Assembly: GCA_012295275.1 (NCBI GenBank)
Contig: CM022676.1
Span: 2,302,499 to 2,366,498, forward strand
Length of the DNA: 64,000 nucleotides
Reading direction: 5' to 3'
Source of the DNA: Chrysomallon squamiferum
Lineage: Eukaryota; Mollusca; Gastropoda; Neomphalida; Peltospiridae
The notes under the pieces were generated by a model. The model was not told the origin of the DNA, made no database searches, and worked only from the letters and a program-made list of their open reading frames with translations. The translations under genes were made by a program, and so were the position numbers. This document shows positions 24,901 to 39,734 of this stretch, piece by piece; position 1 is the first letter of the stretch; each line of letters begins with the position of its first letter.

Positions 24901-27744
24901 ACTAACTCGCTTCATTGATAACTGAGGTCATTATTTACGTTGTTACTTTCTTACTTAGGAAATTGTTAATCTAATTAATTGCATTCTCACTTCGTTACTT
25001 GCTACATTGCTTACTTAGGACATTATTTAAATACTTACGAACTTACTTTCCTACTTAGATAATTGTTAATATACTTACTTAAATTCTAACTTACTTAGGT
25101 TTGTCTTTACTTACTTACTCGCTTCCTTGCTCAATTAGGCATTATTTACGAAATTACTTACTTTCCTAATTAGATAATTGTCAAAAATGTACTTATATTC
25201 TCACTTACTTAGTTACATTCTTCCTTGCTTACTCAGGTTATTATTTACGTACTTACTTACTTTCGTCCTTACTTAGATCGTTGTTAATGAACTTACTTTC
25301 ATTCTCACTTACTTAGGTTACTATTTACTAACTTACTCGCTTCCTTGCTAACTTAGGCCATTATGTAAGTACTTACGTACTTTCTTACTTAGATGATTGC
25401 TAATGTACTTATATTCTCACTAACTTAGTTACTTGCTTCCTTGCTTACATAGACAATTTTTAAGTACATACTTTCTTTGTTACTTAGATAACTGTTAATG
25501 TACTTACTTGCATTCTCACTTACTTAGGTTACTATTTACTTACTTACTCGCTTCCTTCCTATATTAGGCATTATTTACGAAATTACTTACTTTCTAAAGT
25601 AGATAATTCTCAATAAATGTACTTACATTCTCACTTACTTAGTTACATTCTTACTTACTTACTTACTTAGGTCATTATTTACGTACTTACTTACTTTTTT
25701 CTTACTTAGATAATTGTTAATGCTCTTACTTAAATTTTCACTCACTTAGATTACTGCTTACTTACTCGCTTCCCTGCTTTCTTAGGCCATTATTTACGTA
25801 CTTACTTACATTCATACTTAGATAATTGTTAATGTACTTACTTACATTCTTACTTATTAGGTTACTATTTACTTACTTACTCGCTTCCTTGCTATATTAG
25901 GCATTATTTACGAAATTACTTACTTTCTAAAGTAGATCATTCTCAATAAATGTACTTACATTCTCACTTCCTTAGTCACTTTCTTCCTTGCTTTCTTAGG
26001 TCACTATTTACGTACTTTCTTACTTTCTTTCTTACTTAGATCATTGTTTATGTACTTACTTACATTCTCACTTACTTAGGTTACTCTTTACTTACTTACT
26101 CGCTTCCTTCCTAATTTAGGTACTTAATTACTTACTTTCTTCCATAGATAATTGTTAATGTACTTACTTACATTCTCTCTTACTTAGTTACTTCCTTGCT
26201 TGCTTACTTAGGTGATTATGTACGAACATACTTACTTTTCCTCTTACTTAGATCATTGTTAATGTACTTACTTACATTCTCACTTACTTAGGGTACTATT
26301 TACTTACTTACTGGTTTCATTGATAAATTAGGTCATTATTTACGTTCTTACTTTCCTACTTAGATAATTGTTAATATACTTACTTACATTCTAAGTTACT
26401 TAGATTATCATTTACTTACTTACTCGCTTCCTTACTAACTTAGGCGTTATTTACGAACTTATTTCTTAATTAGGTAATTGTTAATACATTTACTTACATT
26501 CTCACTTACTTAGTTACTTGCTCCCTTGCTTACTTAGGTCATTACTTACGTACATACTTACTTTCTTTCTTACTGAGATAAGTCATAATGTACTTACTTA
26601 CATTCTCACTGACTTAGTTATTTGCTTCCTTTCTTACTTGGGTCATTATTTACTTACATACTTACTCGCTTCCTTCATAACTTACGTCATTATTTACGTA
26701 CTTACTTACTTTCTTACTTAGATAATTGTTAATGTACTTACATTTTCTCTTACTTCGTTACTTCCTTCCTTGCTCACTTAGGTAATTGTTTACGTACATA
26801 CTTACTTTCTTTCTTACTTACATAATTGTTTATGTACCTACTTTCTTAGATTACTATTTACATACTTACTCGCTTCCTTGATAACTTAGGTCATGACTTA
26901 TGTTCTTGCTTTCTTACTTAGATAATTGTTAATGTAATTAACTTTCTCACTTACTTAGGAAACTATCTTCATACTTACTTGGTTTCTAGCTTTCTTATGT
27001 AAGTATTTACGTACTTACTTGCTTTCTTGCTTACTTAGGAAATTACTCACGTACTTACTTACTTTTCTTCTTATTTATGTATTTGTCATTATACCTAATT
27101 ATTTTCACACTGACTTAATTATTTACGTACTTACTAACTTTCTTCCTTACTTTAGTATTTATCACGGCACCTACTTACTATCTCACTTACTTACGTAATT
27201 ATCAACGTAGTTACTTACTTTATTTCTTACTTAGATAATTGTTAAAGTACTTAGTTATATTGTCACTTACTAATATCATTCTTTACGTACTTACATTCTT
27301 GCTCAGTTAGATATTTGTTATGGTTCCTACTTACTTTTTCAGTTACTTAGGTAATTATTTACGTACTTTCTTGCTGACTAGCTGACTTATGTAATTATTT
27401 ACGTACTTACTTACTTTCTTTCTTACTTAGATAATTACTAATGTACATACTTATATTCTCACTTACTAGCTTTCTTGCTTACTTCGAAAATTACTCACGC
27501 ACTTACTTTCCTTCCTACTTAGGTATTTGTCATGTTACCTACTTACCTTCTCACTTACTTACGTAATTACTTACGTACTTACTTTCTTTCTTACTTTCGT
27601 TATTTAGGTAATTATTTACATACTTTCTTGCTTACATACGCAATTGTAATGGTTCCTACTTACTTTCTCACTTACTTAGGAAATTAGTCACGTACTTACT
27701 TTGTTTCTTACTTAGGAATTTGTCACAGTACGTACTTACTTCCT

Positions 27745-27825
27745 CAGTTGAAGTACACTGGTGACATGATGTGGATATCGTACCCATACACAGACAGAAT
27801 CAAAGATGAACCACCTACACTTGTG
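27745..27825 (+). pseudogene. Ig2 exon fragment inside satellite
   Basis: Carries YTGDMMWISYPYTDRIKDEP as at 21.88 kb, and the satellite following both is alike for at least 150 bases. Offset is 5873 bp, showing tandem duplication of a satellite block that had already captured the exon fragment. Confidence 0.75.
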
Positions 27826-28839
27826 TACGTACTTAATTGCTATCGTACTGTATTAGGTAATTATTTACTTACTTACTTACTTTATTTCTTAATTAGGTAG
27901 TTATTTATGTACTAACTCGCTTTTGTACTTACTCAGGTGATTATTTACGTACTTACTTGCTTTCTTACTTAGGTAATTATTTATATATTTACTTGCTTTC
28001 TTCTTTACTTAGGAAATTAGTCACGTAGTTACTTACTTTCATTCTTACTAACTAATTTGTGATGGTACCTACTTACTTTCTCACATACTTAGGTAATTAT
28101 TTAAGTACTTAATTGCTTTCTTTCTTACTTAGGAAATTACTTCCGTACTTACTTCCTTTCTTTGTTACTTATGTATTTGTTAATGTTTTTACTCATATTC
28201 TCACTTACTTATGAACTTGTTTACGTACTTACTTACTTTCTTGCGTACATAGGTATTTGTTATTTTTCCTACTTACTCACTTACTTAGGTAATTATTTAT
28301 GCACTTACTTTCTTTCTTGCTTACTTAGATATTTGTCATGGTACTTACTTACTTTCTCACATATTTAGGTAATTATTAACGTACTTACTTCCTTTCCTTC
28401 TTACTTAGGACATTATTTACGTACTTAATTACGTTCTTTCTTACTTAGGTATTTGTCATAGTATCTACTTAGTTTCTCACTTACTTAGGTAATTATTCAC
28501 GTACTTACTTGCTTTCTTCCTTACTTAGGAAACTACTGACGCACTTACTTCCTTTCTTTCTTAATTACTAATGAAATTGTTTAGGTACTTACTTACTTTC
28601 TTCCTTACTTAGTGTATTTGTTATGGTCCCTACTTAATTTGTCAGTTACTTAGGTAATTATTTACGTACTTACAACCTTTCTAGTTTACTTAGGTAATAA
28701 TTTATGGACTTAGTTACGTACATACTTACATAGAAACTGTACTTACATTCTCGCTTACTTAGGTAATTATTTCCTTACTTACTTTCTTTCTTTTTTTACT
28801 TAGATATTAGTTAAATTATTTTCTTTCTTTCTTATTAGT

Positions 28840-31140
28840 TAGTTACTTGTCATTGTACCTGCTTTCTTTTTCTCTTACTTTAATAAAAGTAAATTTTAAC
28901 TTACTTTCTTATTTTTACTTAGATATTTCTTACTTTAGATATTAGTTAATTTTATTTTTTTTATGTGATTATTTACTTACTTTTACTTACTTACTTTCTT
29001 AGTTAATTTTACTTAATTTTTTTTTTTCTATTCTTACTTAGGTTTTTACTTTACTTACTACTTTCTCAATTAGGTTTACTTTACTTTTTTCTTACTTAAT
29101 TTTTTAATTTATTTTTTACTTACTTACTTTTCTTTTTTTGCTTACTTAGGAAATTTACGTACTTACTTACTTTGCTTTTCTTACTTATTTCTGCTTACTT
29201 AGTTTTAATATTTATTTAATTATCTACTTAGATACTTATCTACTTGCTTTCTTAATTTTAGGAAATTATTTAAATGTACTTACTTTATTTTCTTCCTTAA
29301 CTTAGAAATTATTTACTGTATTTACTTTATACTTTAGATTCTTATCTATGTTTACTTGCTTAATTTCTTTCGGTTAATTATTTAGGTACTTATTTCTTTC
29401 TTTCTTACTTATTAAGATAATTAGATAATTATTTTCTTTCTTTTACTTATTATTTAATTTTACTTTCTTTTCTTTTTTAATTTAGGTTGTTAATTATTGT
29501 TAATTACTTTCTCTTTCTTTAGATTATTGTTATTATTTATTAATGTTATTACTTTCTTTTCTTAATTTAATTTTTACTTATTTTTATTTTTAGATTATTT
29601 ATTGTTCTTACTTTTTTTCTTTTAATTAGATAATTCTTTTTTAATTCTTACTTACTTAGGTACTTTCTTTTTTTCTTTTAGGCTTATTTTTATTTTTAGT
29701 TTTTTTCTTTTTTCTTACTTAGTTATTATTTACTTTTTACTTTCTTTCTTTCTTTCTTAGATAATTATTTTATTTATTTACTCTTACTTAGGTATTTCTT
29801 AATTCTTTTACTTTAGTTAAACATTTACATTTACTTACTTACTTCTTTTTTTTTTTTTACTTAGGTAATTATTTACTTACTTACTTTCTTTCTTTTCTTC
29901 TTACTTTAGATAATTTTACTTATTAATTTTACTTACTTTCTTATTTCTTAATTTTTTATTTACTTAATTACTTTAGGTTCTTATTTATTTTTTCTTATTT
30001 CTTTTCTTTCATTTAATTTACTAATTTATTTTTTTTTCTTTTTCATTCTTTAACCTAGGTACTTTTATATTTTCTTACTTTCTTTCTTGATACTTGGTTT
30101 GATGTACTTACTTACTTTTCTTTTTAATTTACTTAGGTATTTACTTTTAATTATTTTTTTTACTTTCTTTCTTTCTTACTTAGGTAATTTGTTTTTTTTA
30201 ATTTACTTACTTTCTTTTCTTTTTACTTTCTTAATTTAATTTATTTATTTACTTTTTTTTTTTCTTCTTACTTTTTATTTTTTACTTTTTGTGTTTTCTT
30301 ATTTATTTTTTTTTCTTAGTTTTTTTTTGATTGTTAAATTATTTATTCTCAATTCTCACTTTACTTAGGTAATTACTTTATTATTTCTTTTTTTTCTTTC
30401 TTTCTTTTTTTTTTTGTTTTTTACTTACTTTTTTCTTTTCTTTTTATTAGGTATTTACTTACATTACTTCTTTCTTCTCACTTACTTAGGTAATTATTTA
30501 TGTTTTACTTTCTTTCTTGCTTATTATTAATTAGGACATTATTTGACATTTATTTTATTTGCTTTCTTTCTTTCTTTAGGTAAATATTGACATGGTATTA
30601 CTTTCTTTCTTACTTTATTTTTTTTTCTTAGGAAAATAATTACTTACTTTTACTTTTTTTTTTTTCTTTCTTAGATACTTAGATATTTGTTAATGCCCTA
30701 CTTTTTTTACATTCTCACTTTTAGTTAATTTTTTTACTTTCTTATTTACTTACTTTTTCTTTTTTCTTTCCTTAGATAATTGTTAATTGTAATTTTACAT
30801 TCTTCTTTCTTTAGGTAATTATTTTACTTACTTATTTTTCTTTGCTTAACTTAGGATAACTTTATTTACTTACTTTTTTTTTTTTTTTTTCTTAATTTTA
30901 GGTATTTGTTATTTTTTTTTTTTTACCTTTCTCTTTTTTTTCTTTAGGTAAATATTTTTATGTAATTTACTTTGTTTTCTTTTTTACTTGCTTAGTTTTC
31001 TTATTTTTAATTATTTTACTTTTACTTTTTTTTTTTTAGGTTTTACTTAATACATTTTCATTGTTTTTCTTTTTTATTTTATTACTTAATTAATTTTATT
31101 TTTACTTCTTATTTTTTAATTTTTTTTTTTTCTTTTTTCT
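28840..31140. other. T-homopolymer-rich, irregular patch in the satellite
   Basis: Here the regular units dissolve: G and C nearly vanish, T runs of 8-13 abound and the GTACGTA phrase is lost, while normal units resume on both sides. A smaller patch is at about 32093-32127. This looks like uncorrected noisy long-read consensus rather than biology. Confidence 0.6.
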
Positions 31141-34100
31141 TACTTAGGTAAATATTTACGTTCATACTTTTTTTTTCCTTTCTTACTTATGAAATTATTT
31201 ACCTTCTTAATTACTTTCTTTTCTTACTTAGGTAATTTTTTCATTATACCTACTTACTTTCTTACTTTACTTAGGTTGTTATTTTTATGTACATTACTTA
31301 CTTTTTTTCTTTCTTACATAGATAACTATTTTACGTACTTACTTTACTTTTTTTATTTTCTTTCTTACTTAGATATTTGTTAATGTACTGACATTCTCAC
31401 TTAATTAGCTAATTTTTACGTACTTACTTGCTTCCTTGCTTACTTAGGTAATTATTCACGTACTTAGTTACTTTTTTCTCACTTATATAATTGTTGATGT
31501 ACTTACTTACCTTCTCACTTACTGGTTACATACTTACTTTCTTTCTCGCTTACATGAGTATTTGTTATGGTTCCTAATGACTTTATCTCTAACTTAGGTA
31601 ATTAATTGTGTACTTACTTGCTTTCTTGCTTACTTAAGTAATTATTTGCGTGCTTTCTTGTTTTCTTTCGTACTTTGGTATTTGTCGTTGGACCTACTTA
31701 CTTTCTCACTTTTTTAAGTAATTATGTAGGTAAGTGCTTGCTTCCTTGTTGACTTAGGTAATTATGTACGTACTTACTTGCATTCTTCCTTACTTAGGAA
31801 ATTATTAACATACTTATTTATTTTCTTTCCAACTTAGGTAGTTATTTACATACTTACTTACTTCCTTTTTAGCTTAGGTATTTAACATCGTACCTACTCA
31901 CTTTCTTACTTACTCAGCTAATAATATACTTACTTACTTACTTCCTTTCTTACTTAAGTATTTCACATGGTACCTACTTAATTTCTCCCTTACTTAGGAA
32001 ATTATTTACTTACTTAGGTATTTGTTAATGTGCACTTTCTTACTTAGGATTTTGTTAATGTACTTATTCTCACTTCTTACTTAGGTAATTTACATTTTTT
32101 TTACTCACTTTTTTTTTTTTTTTTAGGTAGTTATTTACGTGCACATACTTTCTTTCTTACTTAGGTAGTTATTTACGTACATACTTACTTTCTTTCTTAC
32201 TTAGATAATTCTTAATGTAATTACTCACATTCTGGCTTCCTTAGGTAATTATTTACGTACTTACTTTCATTCTCGCTTACTTAGGTAATTATTTACGTAC
32301 TTACTTACATTCTCGCTTACTTAGGATATTATTTACATACTTAATTAGTTTCTTTCTTCCTTAGGTACTTGTCATGGTACCTACTAACTTTCCCACTTAC
32401 TTAGGTAAATATTTAAGTACTTACTTGCTTTCTTCCTCTCTTAAGTATTTGTCATATTACCTACTTACTTTGTCACTTACTTAGGTAAATATTTTCGTAC
32501 TTATTTGCTTTCTTGCTTTATTTTATGTTTACTTAATTACTTTCTTTCTTACTTAGGTACTTGTCATTTTACCTACTTATTTTCTTTGTTACATAGGTAG
32601 TTATTTATATACTTACTTATTTCCTTTTCTCCTGAGGTATTTCACATGGTACCTACTGACTTTCTCAGTTACTCAGATATTTACGTACTTACTAACTTTC
32701 TAACTTAGGTAGTTATTTAGGTACTTACTTCCTTTCTTTCTTACTTAGGTACCTATCATTGTACCTACTTACATTCTCATTTACTTAGGTAGTTATTTAC
32801 GTACTTACTTGCTTTTTTGCTTTCTTTCGTACTTAGTTAATTATTAACGTACTTACTTGCTATCTTGCTTACTTGGGAATTTGTTTACGTTCTTACTTTG
32901 TTTCTTACTTAGGTATTTGTCATGGTACCTACTTTCTTTCTCACTTACTTAGGTAATTATTTACATACTTACTGTCTTTCTTGCTTACTTAGGACATTAT
33001 TTACCTACTTAATTACTTTCTTTCTTACTTAGGTACATGTCATGGTACGTACTTTCTTTCTCACATACTAAGATCAATATTTATGTACTTACTTGCTTTC
33101 TTCATTTCTTAGATAACTATTTGTGTACTTACTTATTTTCTTTCTTACTTAGATATCTGTTAATGTACTTACTTACATTCTCACTTAATTAGGTAATTAT
33201 TTACGTATTTACTTTCTTTCTTGCTTACTTAGGTAATTATTTACGTACTTGCTTACTTTCTTTCTTACTTAGGTATTTTCCATGGTACCTACTTGCTCTC
33301 TCACTTACTTAGGTAAATATTTACGTACTTACTTGCTTTCTTGCTTTCTTAGGAATATATTAACGTACATTCTTTCTCACTTAGGTATTTGTCATGACAC
33401 CTACTTGGTTTCTCTCTTACTTAGGTAATTATTTACGTACTTACTTTCATTGTTGCTTACTTAGGACATTATTTACGTACTTAATTGGTTTATTTCTTAC
33501 TTAGGTACTTGTCATGGTGCCTACTTTCTTTCTCACATTTTAAGATGAATATTTAAGTACTTACTAACTTTATTAATTACGTTCCTTGGGTAAATATTTA
33601 CGTACTTACTTCCTTTCTTACTTACTTTTGTAATTATTTAATTATTTATTTTTATTGCTTACTTAAGCAATTATTTACGTAATTATTTGCTTTCTTACTT
33701 ACTTACTTTATTTCTTGCTTAGGTAACTGTTTTCGTACTTACTCAGTTTCTTGCTTACTTATGTAAGTATTTATGAACATACTTCCTTTCTTACTGACTT
33801 AGGTAATTATTTACGTCATAATTAGCTTTGTTACTTCCTTAGGCTATTATTTACGTACTTACTTGCTTTCTTTCTTACTTTATTTCTTACTTAGGTAATT
33901 ATTTACGTACTTACTTAGTTTCTTCCTTACTTAATTATTTATGAAGATACTTCCGTTCTTCCTTACTTGGATAATTATTTACTTACTTACTTTATTTCTT
34001 CATCATGTAACTATTTACGTACTATCTTGCATTATTATTTGCTTAGGTAATTTTGTATGTTCTTACTTACTTTTTTCGTTAGTCAGGTAATTGTTTACGT

Positions 34101-35530
34101 GCTTATATTCTTTCTTACTTACTTAGGTAATTATATTCTTACTTACTTAATTTATTTCTTACTTACTTATTTTATTTCTTAGTTACTTATTTTATTTCTT
34201 ACTTAGGTATTTATTTACGTTCTTTCTTACGTTCTTTTTTCTTAACTAATTATTTACGTACTTACTTACTTCCTTACTTATTTAGGTAATTATTTAGGAA
34301 AATACTTCCTTTCTTACTTACTTAGGTAATTATTTACGAACATTCTTCCTTTCGTTCTTATTTTGGTAACTATTTGCCTACTAACTTGTTTTGAAATTTA
34401 CTTAGGAAATTACTTACGTACCTCTTTTCTTTCTTACATACTTTGGTAATTATTTACGAACGTTTTTTCTTTCTTAGCTAATTATTTACGAACATACTTC
34501 CTTTCTTACTTACTTAGGTAATTATTTGCCTACTAACTAGCTTTGTTGCTTACATATACTATTATTTACGTACTTACTTGCTGTCTTACTTACTTACTTT
34601 ATTTCTTATTTAGGTAATTGTTTTTCGTACTTACTTAGTTTCTTGTTTACTTAGGTAATTATATATGAACATACATCCTTGCTTACTTACGTAATTATTT
34701 ACTTACTTACTTACCAACTTTATTTACGTACTTACTTGTTTTGTTATTTACTTAGGTGTTTATTTACGTTCTTACTTAGTTTTCTACTTCGGTAATTAAT
34801 TATGTTCTTACTTACTTTCTTTTTTACTTATTTTGGTAATTATTTACGCATTTACATAGGTAATTATTCAAGTACCTACTTTCTTTCCTCTTTTCCTAGG
34901 TAATTATTTACGTACTCTCATTTTCTCCTACCTACATAATTATTTACGTACTTTCTTTCTTACTTAGGTAATGATTTAAGTACTTACTTACGTTCATTCT
35001 TACATAGGAATTTATTTACGTACTTTCTTACTTTCCTTCTTGCTTAGGTAATTATTTTCCTTCTTATTTGCTTTATTACTTACCTAGGTAATTATTTACG
35101 TACTTACATGTTCTCCTACCTACATAATTATTCATGTACTTTCTTTCTTACTTACTTAGGTAGATATTTACGGACTAACTTACATTCTTACCTACTTCCT
35201 GATTATTTACCCACTTCCTAATTTCTTTCTGTCTTTGGTAATTATTAATGTACTTACTTTCTTCTTTCCTTAGGTAATTATTTACGTACTTACATACTTT
35301 CTTTCTTTGGTACTTATTTACGAACTTACATACTTTTGTTATTACTCAGGTTATTAGGTACTTACTTTATTTCTTCCTTATGTGAATATTTATGAACTTG
35401 CTTACCAACAAACACATACCCATATACACACACTAACATATACACACATATTCTATTACACAATACCATTTACATAGGAATATACACATACATGCAGAGA
35501 TAAATATAGGCATATTCCCATACATATTTA

Positions 35531-35533
<3 letters not shown>

Positions 35534-35561
<28 letters not shown>
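35534..35561. repeat. (CT)n microsatellite, about 14 units
   Basis: Inverted-arm counterpart of the (GA)n at 4395-4497. Confidence 0.9.
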
Positions 35562-35739
35562 TCATCATTTCTGTTGGAGAACTCATCACTGCTGTCAAAC
35601 AAGAAATAAAAACAAAGTAATTTTTCTATTATTCGTGACAAAAGTTAAGTAAATTTATCACACAGAAAGAAGCTATAACTAAACTATACAAATGATACAA
35701 CTACCGGTACACCAAGCAGTACACACATAAAATAAATCT

Positions 35740-35900
35740 CCTTTCTGATATTAATTATCTTACGAATATAAAACATCAAAATACTCAAATAAAGTAAATC
35801 TCGTTGCTAATATTATGTATACTACAAACAATAGATCAGCTTGTTAATATGAATTATTCTGCAATCATCCCACATATAAAATAAATCTCATTGCTAATAT
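35740..35900 (-). repeat. 3'-flank minisatellite (gene B)
   Basis: Inverted counterpart of the array at 4040-4240, downstream of the gene B tail exon. A possible polyadenylation signal (TTTATT on the + strand) is at 35967-35972. Confidence 0.5.
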
Positions 35901-36182
35901 AAATACATACAAATACAAAACACGAAAACGAAACACATTTAAACAAACAAACAAACAAATACCTTCTTTATTGAAAATATGAATCACATGACGTTTATTC
36001 AGAATTAATTATCATAAAACGAAATATAGTTATGTTCTTTTAAAAAGGTTTGATATCCTGGAGGGATAAGACACTGTGTCTACAATTTAAATAAGTGTAA
36101 CTTAATCATACTTTCTACTGCATTACATAAAAATCATGTAGAGAAACACAAACACACGTACGTACAAACACGGGTCTGTATT

Positions 36183-39100
36183 TTAATTGTTCAGTATTTT
36201 CTCGTACAAATCTTTTGCTGTCGTGACTGGGAAAATGTGACCATATTGATTCTATTGTATTCCATTGTCATATCCTGTGATGTCATCAGACCTACTTTGC
36301 TGCAGTGCACCACGTGATCTATCTCTCTTGTGATGTCTTGGTTTTAGATTTACATAATTTCTTCTGTTTTCTGACTCATAATTGGTTGATCCGCTTCCGA
36401 GTTGGTTTTGTTCAGCTGAGTCACGTACTTTGAGTCTATGCACTTTATACTATGACGTCTTCATAGCTGTAATATAATCATTTATTTAAAATAAATAAAA
36501 AATCATTTTTTAGAGGTGCATGCTTTATATATATAGTTGGATAAGTAAGGAAAAAAATGAAGAGACAGACAGACTACTGTAGAGAGGAAAAGTTAAACAA
36601 CACTGCTTCACCGTTTCACAGACGTACACGACGAAGAAAACGCCGACTACGACGCATAACACAGAAGAGACTACAGCAACAGCAGTTACAGCAGTTCTGT
36701 TACATTCACAATCGATGACATTTTCTTTTACAGTCGATGAGTCAGCAATATCTGTGGACTTTGTAGCTGGGTTGGGAGGCAACGTTAAATATGTTCCTAT
36801 AATTGATGATTATAAACCAAGTCAGTATCATCCATGATTACATCGAATATACTATCACAATATTTGACTGATAAAATTATTCAGTCAGTGTATTCAAATT
36901 AATTTTCAACTTCAAGGTAAACATAACCAACTTTACTGTAAAGATGTGTTGGAAAAATCATTATTTAAGACATTATATATATATATCATATTTTTGTGTA
37001 TTATCTATATTTTATAGCTATTGTCATTATTACATCTAAATCTTATAAATTTAGGAGTAACTGTAAAGCTTACCAAGCAGTATAAACCAAGAGTTTCAAA
37101 CTTCTAAAGTTATTAGCATCAAATATCATAAAATAAAAATATCGTAGTATCTGTAGTGCAGAAAAACAATAGAAAAATGTCAGATTACTATTAATACCAA
37201 GATTTACTTTCAGTGTAAAATAAACATAATGCCTATAAAAAAGAAATAATAATCATAAAATTTAAAAATTAACATGGGTAAATTTACAAATATACTTCCT
37301 GGTTTGATGAGCGTTTCTGTAATATAAAAACAAAAAACATGTTGAGAAATAAACAATTATGAAAAATATTTTACTTCCTGAGATAAATGTTAAAATATTT
37401 ATGTTCTAACAGACATTATTAAAAATCTACACAAATATAAATCCGTCATTTCACAATTATCTTTACCCGATGACTAACAGAGCAATAATTAAAGTGTGTT
37501 GTATGATATTATTTAGACGGTGGCATTAACTGAAATCTAATTGTGTATGATCTACTGTCCTGGTACGTTTGAGTTACATTTTAAACTGAAATGAGTGAGT
37601 ATTAACATTGTTTATACATAAACAAGACGGTACTTTTCATTTAAAAAAAAAGAAAAAAGAGTTTTAGAAATAAAATAATTATTACTTTTATACTGATATA
37701 GCACACAAACAAACAGGAAAGCAGAAACACATGCAGAAGTGCATAGATGACGTGAAAACTGCATACTGCAGAAAGATGCTTAGCTGCAGTGATTAACAGA
37801 AAAATGGAAAGAAAGTAACGCAATAGACTTGAGTGCAGTGCTAATACACTGACTGTTCATAGTGTGTGTTTCAACACATCAAGTAGCCTATTCGTGTTGG
37901 GTGACTGAAAGAAAATAAATCATTATTTACGTAATCCAATAAGCTGGCTTCTACAAGAAATGACAACACATGGAGATTAGCAAATTAAAACAGGACATAA
38001 CATCAACATGATGGCTGTCGTTTTCTTCCGTTAAATCATTTCAATTCAGTTGCCTTCTTAAAACAATGTTGTTATACGTCACATATAACAATGGTTTGTT
38101 CATACAGCAATGATTTTCATTCTAAAACCAATTAAATTGAAATCTTACTTTGAGTGTTGATGGTAAAGTTTGCAGAATACAGCTCGTTGTTACCCACAAT
38201 GCATCTAAACATTCGTCTCTTCTCACTGAGAGATACAGTGTGTGTTAAAACAGAACTTCCTCTGTTCTGACTCCCAGATAGTCTAGGTGGGTCATCTTTG
38301 ATTCTGTCAATGTATGGGTACGAGATCCACATCATGTCAGCAGCGTACTTCCAGTGCCACGACCACGACTGTGCTGGGTTACCAACATTTCCATTACACC
38401 TGATTTCTACAGTTTCACTGATAACATAGGAGTTGATCTCCTTTCTTGGTGTCACGACCATTTCATCTTCACCTCGCTTTGCTGAAACAGAAAAAATCAC
38501 GAAATAAATAAACACTGCGTTTTTCTATAATTTATTTCAGTTATATATATATATAGATATAGATAGAGATAGAGAGATAGATAGATAGATGAATTTTGTA
38601 TTATATACAAATGTACTTTTTTCGACTAATTTTGAAAAGTAATTGTTTGTGTTGAACATTTTCTTTCTCGCTTATTGACTCAGATCTTTTACACAAGTAC
38701 AAATAACAGACATAAAACACATGAACATTTCACATTATCTGAAATGACATCTTCACTTACTTTCTCTAGTAATGTTCTATAATCAGTAATAACAGAAGTG
38801 AATTCAGACATAAAACACATGAACATTTCACATTATCTGAAATGACATCTTCACTTACTTTCTCTAGTAATGTTCTATAATCAGTAATAACAGAAGTGAA
38901 TTCACCCAAATTCGTCAACAACTAATATTATATAAAAACAAGTTTTAACTTCCTTTCGTTGGTAAAGTTATAGAATCAACAACAACAGAAATGAGATTCC
39001 CTAAATGCACGACAACTCATACAAATAAATCATGTTTTCACTTACTTTGAATGGTGATGTTATCAGAACTTTCAGAGGTATCTGGACTACCAGTAAATGT

Positions 39101-39447
39101 GGAATAACCAATTACACATAAATATTCTCCTGAATCACTGCAAGTCATACCTGTCAGTTGAATCTGGACAAAAGATCCTGATTTTTCATTGTTGTCAGAC
39201 TTTCCTGTCATTGTTGCTCTAGATACAAAGTTGTTTACATCTTTTAAACCAGCTTTACCGCCATTCTTTAGAGTAATAGCAGAAGCTATCATAACACTAG
39301 TACTGCGATTGCTGAGAAGTCTTCTCGTCACTGATACAGAATTAAGTACACCAACATGACTGATGATGTTACCAAGACTACATCTGACTGTGACAGGAAC
39401 TCCTTCATAAACAGCACTTGGGCTGATTGTGAGTTGTGCGGCTTCAC
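36183..39447 (-). pseudogene. Gene B: inverted partner of gene A; ectodomain intact, first exon absent, tail damaged
   Basis: Exons: IgV 39046-39447 (402 nt), Ig2 38149-38481 (333 nt), transmembrane 36628-36796 (169 nt), tail 36183-36466. IgV, Ig2 and transmembrane exons are open with correct borders and phases. Ig2 has Ser where sisters have Cys in the SGC(K/E/H)N motif. The tail exon lacks the same two bases as gene A and carries the same Trp-to-TAG change (36252-36254), so the usual frame ends early and the last two tyrosine motifs are lost. An AG 31 bases inside the exon would restore the frame. Homology to gene A intron 1 stops at about 39735 and no family signal exon is found upstream. 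It could still act as an exon donor or be expressed with a foreign first exon. Confidence 0.72.
38707..38903. repeat. 98-bp tandem duplication in gene B intron
   Basis: Two adjacent, nearly identical copies starting at CAGACATAAAACAC (38707 and 38805). Gene A has one copy, so the duplication arose after the arms separated. Confidence 0.8.
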
Positions 39448-39734
39448 CTGTAAATAAACATGAACAAAGAAATAACTTTAAAATGTAGTAAACTTTTTCA
39501 TTGTCAATGTTATATATTTCTTAATCTGCATAATACGTTTATCATATAAATCAGAAGAAAACATTAATTTTAATTTAATGACATTGCTTCCATATTTCAA
39601 ACATTTCATCAGATAATGTAGCGAAACTGAAGAATTTTTCTATGTCAATTCATAGAATAATAGATTAGTAATGTACTTAAATAAATTTAAAGCACTATAT
39701 GTGAAAGGAAAAAAATTGAAACAATAATATTTTT

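Larger units (their letters stand above)
21958..35400. repeat. AAGT satellite, large block 3 (reverse orientation)
   Basis: About 13.4 kb of CTTACTTAGGTAATTATTTACGTACTTACTT-type units, the reverse complement of block 1. The 22-27.7 kb part shows the same higher-order phrases (ATAATTGTTAATGTACTTAC, ATTCTCACTTACTTAGG, CTCGCTTCCTTGCTAACTTAGG); the rest is simpler. Holds an Ig2 fragment at 27.75 kb and a noisy patch at 28.84-31.14 kb. Small ORFs rich in L, T and Y are translations of the repeat. Confidence 0.9.

Noticed and set aside
26518-28368. Leu/Thr/Tyr-rich ORFs resembling membrane proteins
   Set aside because: Direct translations of the ACTTACTT satellite; no start context, no homology expected.
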